From positions 49,252-113,251 of the forward strand of contig JAVJQK010000134.1 in assembly GCA_040218145.1 (NCBI GenBank): a stretch of 64,000 bases of DNA. The letters run 5' to 3'. Below are positions 8,093 through 17,270 of the stretch, piece after piece. The notes under the pieces are model-generated. The model did not search any database, had not been told where the DNA came from, and worked only from the letters and a program-made list of their open reading frames with translations. The DNA comes from Sandaracinaceae bacterium (GTDB lineage: Bacteria > Myxococcota_A > Polyangia > Polyangiales > Sandaracinaceae). Positions within the stretch are counted from its first letter, which is position 1, and each line of letters begins with the position of its first letter. Made by a program: the position numbers and the translations under genes.

Positions 8093-9304
8093 CTACTCCG
8101 ATTGGATGTTGCCGGCGATGCTGAAGATCGGCAGGTACATCGCGACGAGGATGAACCCGACCATGCCGCCCACGACGACGAGCATGATCGGCTCGAGCAT
8201 CGAGGTGAGCGCGGCGACGGCCACGTCGACCTCGTCTTCGTAGAAGTCCGCGATCTTGTTGAGCATCTGATCGAGCGCGCCGGTCTGCTCACCGACGCCG
8301 ATCATCTGCACCACCATCGGGGGGAAGACCTTCGTCTCCATCAGCGGCTCGGCCATCGTGCGGCCCTCGCGGATCTTCTCCGACGTGACGAGGATGGCCC
8401 GCTCGACGATGACGTTGCCCGCGGACTTGGCCACCACGTTCATCGCGTCGAGGATCGGGACGCCCGACGAGAGCAGGGTGCCGAGGGTCCGCGTGAAGCG
8501 CGCGACCGCGATCTTGCGCATCACCGGGCCCAGGACGGGTACGGTCAGCAGCAGGCGGTGCCAGAACTGCTTGCCTCCCTTCGTGCGATAGCTGCCCACG
8601 ATGCCGACCGCGATCGCGATGAAGAGGGGGATCAGCCAGTAGAGGTTCCCGACGAAGCCCTGGCTCACGTCGATGACGAACTTCGTGATGCCGGGGAGGG
8701 CGTCTTCGCCGCCGAAGTCCATGAACATCGCCTGGAACGAGGGGATGACCCAGGTCAGCAGGACGAAGAGCACGATGCCCGCGACGAACGCGATGATGCT
8801 CGGGTAGACGAGCGCGCCGCGCACCTGCCGCTTCAGCTTCACGCGCTTCTCGATGTAGACCGCGAGCCGCTGCAGGATGGTGTCGAGGATGCCGCCCAGC
8901 TCGCCGGCCGCGACCAGGTTCACGAACAGCTCGTCGAACACCTTCGGGTGACGCTTGAGCGCATCGGAGAACGTGCCGCCCTGCTCGACGTAGTTCTTGA
9001 TGTCCTTGAGGATGTTCGTGAACTGCTTGTTCTCGCCCTGGGCAGCCAGGATCTCGAGGCACTGCACGAGGGGCAGGCCCGCGTCGATCATCGTCGCGAA
9101 CTGCCGCACGAAGACCACCAGCTCCTTCTCGCTGACGGGCGAGCCGAACTGGATGTTGATCTCTTTCGGCTTCTTCTTGACCTTGACCGGGTTGAGGTTC
9201 TGCGCCTTGAGGCGGTTTTGCACCGCCTCGACGCTCTCGGCCTCCATGACACCCTTCTTGGTCTCACCGGTCCGAGCCTTGGCTTCGTAAACGAATTCGG
9301 CCAT
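8093..9304 (-). CDS. pilC: Type IV pilus inner-membrane platform protein PilC
   Basis: 403 residues, the usual length. The N-terminus MAEFVYEAKARTGETKKG is the typical start of PilC/GspF proteins. Two GspF-type domains follow (about 70-195 and 270-395), each with FVRQFATMIDAGLPL-type or ARFTRTLGTLLSSG-type signatures. Three to four membrane segments are visible (about 170-195, 220-245 and 375-400). It forms the membrane platform that the extension and retraction ATPases act on. It sits between pilT and pilS with a 106-base gap from pilT and a two-base gap to pilS. Confidence 0.95.
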   Translation of the reverse strand: MAEFVYEAKARTGETKKGVMEAESVEAVQNRLKAQNLNPVKVKKKPKEINIQFGSPVSEKELVVFVRQFATMIDAGLPLVQCLEILAAQGENKQFTNILKDIKNYVEQGGTFSDALKRHPKVFDELFVNLVAAGELGGILDTILQRLAVYIEKRVKLKRQVRGALVYPSIIAFVAGIVLFVLLTWVIPSFQAMFMDFGGEDALPGITKFVIDVSQGFVGNLYWLIPLFIAIAVGIVGSYRTKGGKQFWHRLLLTVPVLGPVMRKIAVARFTRTLGTLLSSGVPILDAMNVVAKSAGNVIVERAILVTSEKIREGRTMAEPLMETKVFPPMVVQMIGVGEQTGALDQMLNKIADFYEDEVDVAVAALTSMLEPIMLVVVGGMVGFILVAMYLPIFSIAGNIQSE

Positions 9305-9410
9305 CTGGTCTTTCGCAGCCCGCGCAGCGGCGAGCGCCGGGGAAGCTTAGCCGGGGCGTTCGCTCGTGGTCAAAAACGGCTGGCCGATTCCAGCGTGAGC
9401 GGCCCCATCC

Positions 9411-10523
9411 TCAGCGGGCCGGCCGACGGCTCTGCGCCTGGTTCTGGGCGTGCGTGATCATGTTGCGGAGCTCGCCGGGGTCGTTGGACCGCCCGATCGC
9501 GTCCTCGAGGCTGATGATCCGCCGCGACAGCAGGGCCAGCAGCGACTGGTTCATCGTCTGCATCCCGCTCGTGGCCTGCCCCGTCTGCATGGAGGAGTAG
9601 ATCTGGTGCACCTTGTCCTCGCGGATCAGGTTCCGGATCGCGGCGTCGGGGACCAGCACCTCGAGGGCGAGCGCCCGCCCGGGCCCGTCGGCGCGGGCGA
9701 TCAGGTTCTGGCAGAGCACGCCCTGCAGCACGAACGAGAGCTGCGCCCGGACCTGCGACTGCTGGTAGGCGGGGAACACGTCGATGATGCGGTTGATCGA
9801 GCTGATCGCGCCGTTGGTGTGGAGCGTCGCGAAGACGAGGTGACCCGTCTCGCTGATGGTCAGCGCCGCCTCGATGGTCTCGAGGTCGCGCATCTCACCG
9901 ACGAGCACCACGTCCGGGTCCTGACGCAGCACGTACTTCAGCGCCTCCTTGAACGAGCTCGTGTCGGCGCCGATCTCCCGCTGGTTGACCACGCAGAGCT
10001 TGTTGGGGTGGAGGTACTCGATCGGGTCCTCGATGGTGAGGATGTGCTGCCGCCGCTCCCGGTTGATCTTGTCGATCATGGCCGCGAGCGTGGTCGACTT
10101 GCCCGACCCGGTCGGTCCCGTCACGAGCACCAGCCCGCGCGGCAGGTTGGCCAGGTTCGAGACCACGGCCGGCAGCCCCAGCTCCTCGAACGTCAGCACC
10201 TTGAAGGGGATGGTGCGGAAGGCGCCCGCGACCGCCCCGCGCTGCATGAAGAGGTTGGCGCGGAAGCGGCTCAGGCCGCGCACGCCGAAGGAGAAGTCGA
10301 GCTCGTTCGTCTTCTCGAAGCGCACCGTCTGCTCTTCGGAGATCACCGAGTAGCAGAGCTGCTTCGTCTCGATGGGATCGAGCGGCGGCGTCTTCAGCGG
10401 CACGAGCGATCCGTCGATCCGCAGCTGCGGAGGCGAGCCCGTGGTGACGTGGAGGTCCGAGGCTCCGCGGTCGATCATGACCTTGAGGAGCTGGTGGATG
10501 GTGAAGCGCGGCTGCCCGTCCAT
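9411..10523 (-). CDS. pilT: Pilus retraction ATPase PilT
   Basis: 370 residues, hexameric secretion ATPase that powers pilus retraction and twitching motility. The Walker A is GPTGSGKST at 136-144, the Asp box is ILTIEDPIEY, the Walker B is DVVLVGEMRD at 204-213, and the His box follows in GHLVFATLHTN. The retraction-specific C-terminal motif AIRNLIRE is present at 295-302, which separates PilT from PilB. pilB is not in the window. The gene starts 27 bases after the upstream oxidoreductase gene ends, so purM, the oxidoreductase and pilT-C-S may share a transcript. Confidence 0.96.
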   Translation of the reverse strand: MDGQPRFTIHQLLKVMIDRGASDLHVTTGSPPQLRIDGSLVPLKTPPLDPIETKQLCYSVISEEQTVRFEKTNELDFSFGVRGLSRFRANLFMQRGAVAGAFRTIPFKVLTFEELGLPAVVSNLANLPRGLVLVTGPTGSGKSTTLAAMIDKINRERRQHILTIEDPIEYLHPNKLCVVNQREIGADTSSFKEALKYVLRQDPDVVLVGEMRDLETIEAALTISETGHLVFATLHTNGAISSINRIIDVFPAYQQSQVRAQLSFVLQGVLCQNLIARADGPGRALALEVLVPDAAIRNLIREDKVHQIYSSMQTGQATSGMQTMNQSLLALLSRRIISLEDAIGRSNDPGELRNMITHAQNQAQSRRPAR

Positions 10524-10550
10524 GGGCCTCAGTCTACCGCGAAGGCGCGC

Positions 10551-12089
10551 TCACAACTCCAGCTTTCCCCAGCGGCCTCGCCGCATCCACTCCTTCTTCT
10601 TGTCGGAGCGGCTGATCACGCGGGCGGCCGACCACGCGGCCAGGAAGCGCCCCTCGAGGCCGAGCCCGGGCACGACCTGGTCGTTGCAGATCACCAGGCG
10701 CTTGATCGGGGCGCGGACCGGCAGGCTGCACACCCCGAGGGAGGTCGTGACGGGGTAGCCGTAGACGGGGCGCATCGTGTGCGGGCCTCGGTTCCATGGC
10801 TCCGGCGCGGTGCGATCGAGCCCCGCCCGCAGGTCCTGGACGCCGCGCAGGTCGTGCGGAGAGTCCATCACCTCGACGTGCTCGCCGAGGAACGGCACCA
10901 GCTCGCCCAGGCTGGCCACGATGCGCTCGCGCAGCCCCTGCACGTAGTCGGGCAGGTCCTCGACCCCGCGCCGCGGGATGAGCGCCTCGACGCAGAGCTG
11001 GCGCTTGCCCTCCGCGTCCACCGGCTCGACCTGGATCCGGAGCGCGTTGGCGGCCATGCGCGGCCGCTCGGGATCGCGCAGGTAGAACACGTCGCGGCTC
11101 ATGCCCTCGGGCACCCCCGCCGCGTCCACGCGGAGGTTGAGCGTGTAGCGGTAGTAGCGGACGACGGGCTCTCCGATGCGCTCGAAGAGCTCCTCGAAGG
11201 GCGCGCGGTCGGGCACGAGCCGCACGAGCGAGGCGAGCGGCGCGCCGACGATGATCCAGCTGGCGCCGATCTCCTCGCCGCTCGCCGCGACGCGCACGCC
11301 CTGGGCGGTGCCGCGCTTGACCCGGATGGAGTCGATCTTCTCGGGGTCGCGGACCTCTCCGCCGTGCGTCCGGATGCTCTCGACGAGCATGTCCCGGAGC
11401 GCGGCGTAGCCGCCGTCGAGCGCGGCCGCTCCGCGCCGCCAGCTCGTGAAGAGGCGCGTGGTCCTCAGCCCCGTCGTGTGATCGGGATCCATCGCGTCCG
11501 AGAAGCGCGCCGGGAGATCGACCATCCAGCGGAAGGGATGATCCTCGGCCAGCTCCGCGAGCGGGTCGACGCCGTCTCCCTCCTTGCCGAAGGGGTGCTC
11601 GGCCATCGCGCGCGCCGCCTCGCGGCGCTCGAAGAAGCTCTGCGGCGGCCACATCAGGTCGCGATCCACGATCCGGTCGAGCAGCGCGTCGTAGCGGTCC
11701 GCGGCCGCGAGGAACTCCTCGACCGGGCGCTTCACCTCGGGCAGCTCCCGCTCGATCTCGCGCTCGAGCAGCGCGTCCTCACGGGTCAGGTCGAGGCGGT
11801 GGCGCGGACCACACACCTGGAAGGCGGGGTCGACGGCCACGGCGCGGCGACGGAAGAGCTGGTGCAGGGCGAGCTCGGCGAGCACGCGCCGGGCGGCGGG
11901 GGAGCCCGAGGCGGTGAAGGTGAACGGCTCGCGGGGGAAGACCACGCCGGGCATGGCCTCGTAGGTCGGCGGAAGCTCGTCTTGCGCGACGAGGAGGACG
12001 CGGAAGCCGCGCTTCGCGAGCAGCGCCCCGGCGAGCAGCGTCGGCAGCTGCGCGCCGACGCAGACGACGTCGTAGGCGCGGTGGGTCAT
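10551..12089 (-). CDS. Flavin-type amine-oxidase/desaturase-like oxidoreductase
   Basis: 512 residues. The N-terminal strand-loop-helix AYDVVCVGAQLPTLLAGALL is placed like the FAD-binding Rossmann motif of phytoene desaturase/protoporphyrinogen oxidase proteins, but the expected GxGxxG reads GAQLPT. Further family-like features are LDGGYAALRDML (residues about 230-245) and a C-terminal segment near 470-490 that resembles the second FAD contact, with GLGLEGRFLAAWSAARVI. The start overlaps the purM stop by ATGA. The substrate is unknown; carotenoid-type desaturase, amine oxidase or a non-catalytic FAD protein are possible. Confidence 0.7.
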   Translation of the reverse strand: MTHRAYDVVCVGAQLPTLLAGALLAKRGFRVLLVAQDELPPTYEAMPGVVFPREPFTFTASGSPAARRVLAELALHQLFRRRAVAVDPAFQVCGPRHRLDLTREDALLEREIERELPEVKRPVEEFLAAADRYDALLDRIVDRDLMWPPQSFFERREAARAMAEHPFGKEGDGVDPLAELAEDHPFRWMVDLPARFSDAMDPDHTTGLRTTRLFTSWRRGAAALDGGYAALRDMLVESIRTHGGEVRDPEKIDSIRVKRGTAQGVRVAASGEEIGASWIIVGAPLASLVRLVPDRAPFEELFERIGEPVVRYYRYTLNLRVDAAGVPEGMSRDVFYLRDPERPRMAANALRIQVEPVDAEGKRQLCVEALIPRRGVEDLPDYVQGLRERIVASLGELVPFLGEHVEVMDSPHDLRGVQDLRAGLDRTAPEPWNRGPHTMRPVYGYPVTTSLGVCSLPVRAPIKRLVICNDQVVPGLGLEGRFLAAWSAARVISRSDKKKEWMRRGRWGKLEL

Positions 12090-13141
12090 CCCGCTTCAGC
12101 GTAGCGGACGCGGGCTTCGCCCTCGGCGTCGGGCATGGCCACCACCCGCCCGAGCAGGAACGGCTCCTCGCCCTCCGCCTCGAGGGCCGCGCGCAGCTTG
12201 CCTTCGTCGCTCGGCGGCGCGGCGATCACCAGGCCCGTGCCGAGGTTGAAGGTGCGGCGCATGTCCGCGTCGGCCACGCTCCCCGCCTCGCGGATCCGCT
12301 CGAAGATCGCGTGCGCGGGCGGCGCGCCCGGGTCGACCTCGGCGCCCAGCCCCTCGGGCAGCACGCGCGGGAGGTTGCCGGGGAGTCCGCCGCCCGTCAC
12401 GTGGCAGAGGGCCCGCACGTCCGCCGCGGCGAGGGCGGCGCGGACCGCCTTGCTGTAGATGCGGGTCGGCGTGAGCAGCGCCTCTCCGAGCGGCGCGTCC
12501 AGCCCCTCGAGCCGCGCGTCGACCCCGTGCCCGGCGCGCTCGAAGAGGACCTTGCGCGCGAGCGAGAAGCCGTTCGAGTGCAGCCCGCTCGAGGGCACGC
12601 CGACCAGCACGTCGCCCGCCTTCACCCGCGCACCGTCGAGGATCTTGCTCCGCTCGACCACGCCCACCGAGAAGCCCGCGAGGTCGTACTCGCCGTCCGG
12701 GTAGCTCCCGGGCATCTCCGCCGTCTCGCCGCCGAGCAGCGCGCACTCGCCCTGCTCGCAGCCCGCGGCGATCCCGGAGATCACGGCCTCGGCGGTGTCG
12801 ACGTCGAGCTTGCCGGTCGCGAAGTAGTCGAGGAAGAACAGCGGCCGGGCGCCCACCGTGAGCACGTCGTTGACGCACATCGCGACCAGGTCGATGCCGA
12901 CCGTGTCGTGCTTGCCGGCCAGGAAGGCGACCCGCAGCTTCGTGCCCACGCCGTCGGTCCCGGAGACGAGCACCGGCTCCTCGAGCCCGCTCGGGACGCG
13001 ACAGAGCCCGGCGAAGCCGCCGAGCCCGCCCAGCACCTCGGGGATCATCGTGCGCTTGGCGAGCGGTTTGATCCGGTCGACGAGGCGCTCTCCGGCCTCG
13101 ATGTCCACCCCGGCGTCTTCGTAGGTCAGACCTTTGGTCAC
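12086..13141 (-). CDS. purM: Phosphoribosylformylglycinamidine cyclo-ligase (AIR synthase)
   Basis: 351 residues, the normal length. It converts FGAM to aminoimidazole ribonucleotide with ATP in purine synthesis. Seen are the N-terminal LTYEDAGVDIEAGERLV, the ATP/metal loop VSGTDGVGTKLRVA, VAMCVNDVLTVGARPLFFLDY, GGETAEMPGSY and HVTGGGLPGNLPRVLPEG, all diagnostic of PurM. It is the first gene of a leftward run and is divergent from the large flavoprotein across 103 bases. purN usually neighbours purM but is absent here. Confidence 0.96.
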   Translation of the reverse strand: MTKGLTYEDAGVDIEAGERLVDRIKPLAKRTMIPEVLGGLGGFAGLCRVPSGLEEPVLVSGTDGVGTKLRVAFLAGKHDTVGIDLVAMCVNDVLTVGARPLFFLDYFATGKLDVDTAEAVISGIAAGCEQGECALLGGETAEMPGSYPDGEYDLAGFSVGVVERSKILDGARVKAGDVLVGVPSSGLHSNGFSLARKVLFERAGHGVDARLEGLDAPLGEALLTPTRIYSKAVRAALAAADVRALCHVTGGGLPGNLPRVLPEGLGAEVDPGAPPAHAIFERIREAGSVADADMRRTFNLGTGLVIAAPPSDEGKLRAALEAEGEEPFLLGRVVAMPDAEGEARVRYAEAG

Positions 13142-13244
13142 GGCGCGCGCACGCTAGCGCGGCGGGCGACCGCGCGCGAGCGGTTGACCGCGGCCACGGA
13201 GCGCCGCAGACTCTTTGCCGACTCATCCGATGGGGAAACTGTAG

Positions 13245-16200
13245 ATGGTGTCAGCCCACACGCCCGCCCGGCCCTCGTCGCCCGAGCCCCTGCAGCTCGG
13301 CGAGCCCGGCCTCTCCTGGGAGGATCTGCACGCGCCGTCCGGCCTGGCGCGCCTTCTGGAGCGCTTCGAGGCCTTCCTCGGCGCCCGCGACGCGACGGGG
13401 CTGTCGCTCCTCCACGCGGCGCGTCGAGACCCGGACGCGCTCTCGGAGGCCGAGATCTCCGCGCTGGTGATCCGCCTGTCGCCCCAGGTCGGCGCGTTCC
13501 TCGCGCGGCTCTTCCGCGTGGAGCGGGAGGTCGAGGCCACCCGGCGGCGGGTCGTCTCCCACGAGCCGGTCTTCCAGTTCCGTAAGCACTTCGTGAAGAA
13601 GCGCCTGTTCAAGAAGGGCGCCGGGCCGGTCGTCGATCCGATCCAGGCCGGCGCTCTCTCGCGCGCGGCCTGGGAGGCGGTCGCGGAGCGATCCGACGAC
13701 GAGGAGCACTTCGTCGCCGTCGCCACCCTCCGGCTGCTGGAGCTGCACGACACCGCGCGCAAGGTCGCGCGCGCGGGCGGCGCGAGCTGGACCGACGCCC
13801 TGCGCGCGAGACTGGACGCCGTGCGGGCCGCGGTCGGCGGCGCGCCGGGGGAAGACGACGAGGCCTTCACCGAGCGCGTGATGGCCACGGTCGAGGCCTG
13901 CCTGCGGACCCGCTCGCGCACCCCCGGCGACGCGGCGCGCCACTGGCCTTCGCTGCACCCGACGGTGCGCCAGGACTTCGCGCGGCTCGTCCCGCTCCGG
14001 GCCAAGGGCCTCGACCACGTGGGCGACGTCGAGCGGCGGGGGCGCCCCGAGCCGTTCGCGCTGACCGACGCGCGCGAGGGCGAGCGGGAGGTGGCCGCGC
14101 AGATCGACGCCTGCCTCTACTGCCACGATCGCGGCAAGGACTCGTGTCGGGGCGGCCTCCGCGACAAGCAGGGCGAGCTCCAGACCAACCCGCTCGGCAT
14201 CGAGCTGGCCGGCTGTCCCCTCGACGAGAAGATCGGCGAAGCCCAGGCGCTCCGTCGCGCGGGCGAGGTGATCGGCGCGCTCGTCGCGGTCACGCTCGAC
14301 AACCCGCTCTGCCCGGGCACGGGGCACCGCATCTGCAACGACTGCATGAAGTCGTGCGTCTTCCAGAAGCAGGAGCCCGTGAACGTGCCGCGCGTCGAGA
14401 CGGCCATCCTGGACGACGTGCTCGCGCTCCCCTGGGGGTTCGAGATCTGGTCGCTCCTGACGCGCTTCCACCCCCTGAACCTGCGCCGGCCGGTGCCGCG
14501 GGAGAACACGGGGCGCCGGGCGCTCGTCGTCGGGCTCGGGCCCGCCGGCTACACGCTCGCCCACTACCTCGTGAACGAGGGCTTCGGCGTGGTCGCCATC
14601 GACGGCCTGAAGATCGAGCCGCTGCCGCGGAGCTGGCTCACCGAGCCCATCCGGGACGTGGAGGCGCTGCGAGAGCCGCTCGACCGGCGCGTGGTGCTCG
14701 GCTTCGGCGGCGTCAGCGAATACGGCATCACGGTGCGCTGGGACAAGAGCTTCCTGACGCTGCTCTACCTGAACCTCGCGCGCCGGGAGACCTTCCGCGC
14801 CTACGGCGGGGTGCGCTTCGGCGGCACGGTCACCCTCGAGGACGCGTGGGCCCTCGGCTTCGATCACGTGGCGCTCGCGGCGGGCGCGGGCCGGCCGACG
14901 CTCGTCTCGATGAAGAACGGCCTCGCCCGCGGCGTGCGGCAGGCGAGCGACTTCCTCATGGCGCTGCAGCTGTCGGGCGCGTACCGCCGTGACTCGCTCG
15001 CCAACCTCCAGGTGCGGCTGCCGGCCGTCGTGATCGGGAGCGGGCTGACCGCCATCGACACCGCGACGGAGGCGCTCGCCTACTACGTGGTCCAGGTGGA
15101 GAAGGCGCTCGCGCGCTTCGAGGCGCTGACGGGGGACGCGACGGATCCCGTCAGCCGCGAGGCGGTGCTCGCGCGCTTCGACGACGAGGAGCGAGAGGTG
15201 CTCGAGGAGCAGCTCGCGCACGCCCGGGCGCTCCGAGACGAGCGCGCGGCCGCGGCCGCCGAGGGGCGCGAGCCGGACTTCCATCCGCTCCTCGACGCGT
15301 GGGGCGGCGTGCGTGTCGTCTATCGGCGCCGACTGGTCGACTCCCCCGCCTATCGCCTCAACCACGAAGAGGTGGTCAAGAGCCTCGAGGAGGGCGTGCG
15401 CTACGTGGAGCTCGCCTCTCCACGCGAGATCCACGTCGACGAGCACGGCGCCGCCGTCGCGGTCACCTTCGAGCGCAACGCCCTCGAGGACGGCCAGCTG
15501 CGGGCCACCGGCGAGGCGCTCCGTCTGCCCGCCCGCTCGGTCTTCGTCGCCGCGGGCACCAAGCCGAACGTCACCTACGAGCGGGAGCACGCGGGCACGT
15601 TCGCGCTCGACGCGCGCGGCTACTTCCAGACCCACGCCGCGCGCCGCGCCGGAGAGGGCGTGACGCTCGAGCCGGGTCCGGGCTTCTTCACCAGCCACGT
15701 CGGGCCAGCGGGTCAGACCGTCAGCGTCTATGGCGACAACCACCCGCGCTACGCGGGCAGCGTGGTCAAGGCGATGGCGAGCGCGAAGGACGGCCACCGC
15801 GAGGTCGCGCGCGTCGTGCCCGAGGCGGACCTGCCGCTCGAGGCGAGGGAGGAGGGCTGGCGTTCGCTCGTCGCCCAGCTCGACGAGGAGCTGCTGGCGC
15901 GCGTGCACGAGGTGCGCCGCCTTGCGCCGAGCATCGTCGAGGTCGTGGTGCGCGCGCCGCGGGCCGCGCGGGGCTTCGAGCCCGGCCAGTTCTATCGCAT
16001 GCAGAGCTTCGAGCGGCACGCAGCCAAGATCGACGGCACCCCGCTCGTGATGGAGGGCATCGCGCTCACGGGCGCCTCGATGGATGTGGAAGAGGGCTTG
16101 CTGTCGACCATCGTGCTCGAGATGGGCGCGAGCTCGAAGCTCTGCGCGCACCTCTCGCCGGGTGACCCCGTGGTGCTGATGGGGCCGACCGGCCGCCCGA

Positions 16201-16859
16201 GCGAGATCGCGCCGAACGAGTCGGTGGTGCTGGTCGGAGGTGGGCTCGGCAACGCGGTGCTCTTCAGCATCGCGCGCGCCTTCCGCGCCGCGGGCTCGCG
16301 CGTGCTCTACGTCGCCGGCTACCGGGACAGCGCGATGCTCTTCAAGCGAGAGGAGATCGAGGCGGCGACCGACCAGGTGATCTGGGCCACCGACGCGGGC
16401 GCGCCCATCGAGCCAGCGCGGCCCCAGGACGTGCACTTCCGCGGCAACATCGTCGAGGCGATGCTCGGCTACGCCCGCGGAGAGCTCGGCGACGTGCGGG
16501 TCCCGCTGTCCGAGGTGGATCGGCTCCTGGTCATCGGCAGCGACGGCATGATGAACGCGGTCGCGAGGGCCCGACACGGCGTGCTCGCGCCGTACCTGAA
16601 GGCGGGCCACGCGGCGATCGGCAGCATCAACTCGCCGATGCAGTGCATGATGAAGGAGGTCTGCGCCCAGTGTCTGCAGCGGCACGTCGACCCGGTGACG
16701 GGCGAGGAGCACATCGTCTACAGCTGCTTCGACCAGGACCAGCCGCTCGACCGCGTGGACTTCGCCCACTTGAAGCAGCGGCTCCGGCAGAGCTCGGTCT
16801 CCGAGAAGCTGAGCGACCTCTGGCTCGCTCGGCTGACCGCGTCCGCCGCCGCGGAGTAG
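13245..16859 (+). CDS. Fused iron-sulfur flavoprotein (GltD/NfnB-like plus PyrK/NfnA-like)
   Basis: 1204 residues. Residues 1-280 are a helical part with no recognised domain. Residues 290-371 carry eight Cys in two groups (290, 293, 301, 324 and 356, 364, 367, 371), as expected for two [4Fe-4S] clusters of the GltD/NfnB/dihydropyrimidine-dehydrogenase type. Residues about 425-840 hold an FAD/NAD(P) module that begins VVGLGPAGYTLA, with a charged helical insert at about 620-675. From about 885 there is a ferredoxin-reductase-like module (FEPGQFYRMQ, VVLVGGGLGNAVLFS) and then Cys1134, 1140, 1143 and 1161, which fit a PyrK-type [2Fe-2S] site. The order matches the two subunits of an electron-transferring NAD(P)H:ferredoxin enzyme joined in one chain. 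Electron bifurcation is inference only. Confidence 0.82.
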   Translation: MVSAHTPARPSSPEPLQLGEPGLSWEDLHAPSGLARLLERFEAFLGARDATGLSLLHAARRDPDALSEAEISALVIRLSPQVGAFLARLFRVEREVEATRRRVVSHEPVFQFRKHFVKKRLFKKGAGPVVDPIQAGALSRAAWEAVAERSDDEEHFVAVATLRLLELHDTARKVARAGGASWTDALRARLDAVRAAVGGAPGEDDEAFTERVMATVEACLRTRSRTPGDAARHWPSLHPTVRQDFARLVPLRAKGLDHVGDVERRGRPEPFALTDAREGEREVAAQIDACLYCHDRGKDSCRGGLRDKQGELQTNPLGIELAGCPLDEKIGEAQALRRAGEVIGALVAVTLDNPLCPGTGHRICNDCMKSCVFQKQEPVNVPRVETAILDDVLALPWGFEIWSLLTRFHPLNLRRPVPRENTGRRALVVGLGPAGYTLAHYLVNEGFGVVAIDGLKIEPLPRSWLTEPIRDVEALREPLDRRVVLGFGGVSEYGITVRWDKSFLTLLYLNLARRETFRAYGGVRFGGTVTLEDAWALGFDHVALAAGAGRPTLVSMKNGLARGVRQASDFLMALQLSGAYRRDSLANLQVRLPAVVIGSGLTAIDTATEALAYYVVQVEKALARFEALTGDATDPVSREAVLARFDDEEREVLEEQLAHARALRDERAAAAAEGREPDFHPLLDAWGGVRVVYRRRLVDSPAYRLNHEEVVKSLEEGVRYVELASPREIHVDEHGAAVAVTFERNALEDGQLRATGEALRLPARSVFVAAGTKPNVTYEREHAGTFALDARGYFQTHAARRAGEGVTLEPGPGFFTSHVGPAGQTVSVYGDNHPRYAGSVVKAMASAKDGHREVARVVPEADLPLEAREEGWRSLVAQLDEELLARVHEVRRLAPSIVEVVVRAPRAARGFEPGQFYRMQSFERHAAKIDGTPLVMEGIALTGASMDVEEGLLSTIVLEMGASSKLCAHLSPGDPVVLMGPTGRPSEIAPNESVVLVGGGLGNAVLFSIARAFRAAGSRVLYVAGYRDSAMLFKREEIEAATDQVIWATDAGAPIEPARPQDVHFRGNIVEAMLGYARGELGDVRVPLSEVDRLLVIGSDGMMNAVARARHGVLAPYLKAGHAAIGSINSPMQCMMKEVCAQCLQRHVDPVTGEEHIVYSCFDQDQPLDRVDFAHLKQRLRQSSVSEKLSDLWLARLTASAAAE

Positions 16860-16865
16860 GGGGCG

Positions 16866-17270
16866 TCAGTCGAGCGCGGACGCGATGGCGGCCGCGAGGC
16901 CCTCGCCGTCGTCGAGCGAGCCGCTCTTCCACCCGATCCCGAGGCCCCCGTCGGCGCCCTTCGGGATGATGTGGAAGTGGACGTGGAAGACCGCCTGGTG
17001 GGCGGCGGCCCCGTTGTTCTGCAGCACGTTGTAGCTCTCGGCGCCGGTGGCCTTCATCACCGCGCGCGCCAGCCTCGGGAGCACCCGCCCGATCGCCGCC
17101 GCCTGCTCGTCGGAGAGCTCGTGCAGGTAGGCTTTGCGCTCCTTCGGGATGATGAGGAGGTGCCCCTTCGACAGCGGGTTGATGTCGAGGAAGGCCAGCA
17201 CCTGCGCGTCCTCGTAGACGCGGTGACAGGGGATCTCGCCGTCGAGGATCTTGTCGAAGATGGTCGCCAT
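16866..17270 (-). CDS. HIT-family nucleotide hydrolase/transferase
   Basis: 134 residues, the usual size of HINT-type proteins. The histidine triad His96-Val-His98-Phe-His100 lies in HVHFHIIPK. The N-terminus is typical (IFDKILDGEIPCHRVYED). LAFLDINPLSKGHLLIIPK is the other conserved block. The family hydrolyses AMP-lysine or dinucleotide substrates in the cytosol. Its ATG shares one base with the stop of the upstream chlorite-dismutase-like gene (TGATG), so the pair is coupled. Confidence 0.95.
   Translation of the reverse strand: MATIFDKILDGEIPCHRVYEDAQVLAFLDINPLSKGHLLIIPKERKAYLHELSDEQAAAIGRVLPRLARAVMKATGAESYNVLQNNGAAAHQAVFHVHFHIIPKGADGGLGIGWKSGSLDDGEGLAAAIASALD

Noticed and set aside
13251..16769. 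Very long open frame antisense to the fused flavoprotein (also 46282-49107, 21798-24533, 34611-38423)
   Set aside because: Long antisense frames arise from the high G/C third-position bias. The translations are Arg/His/Leu/Asp-rich with no family motifs, while the sense strand encodes recognisable proteins.
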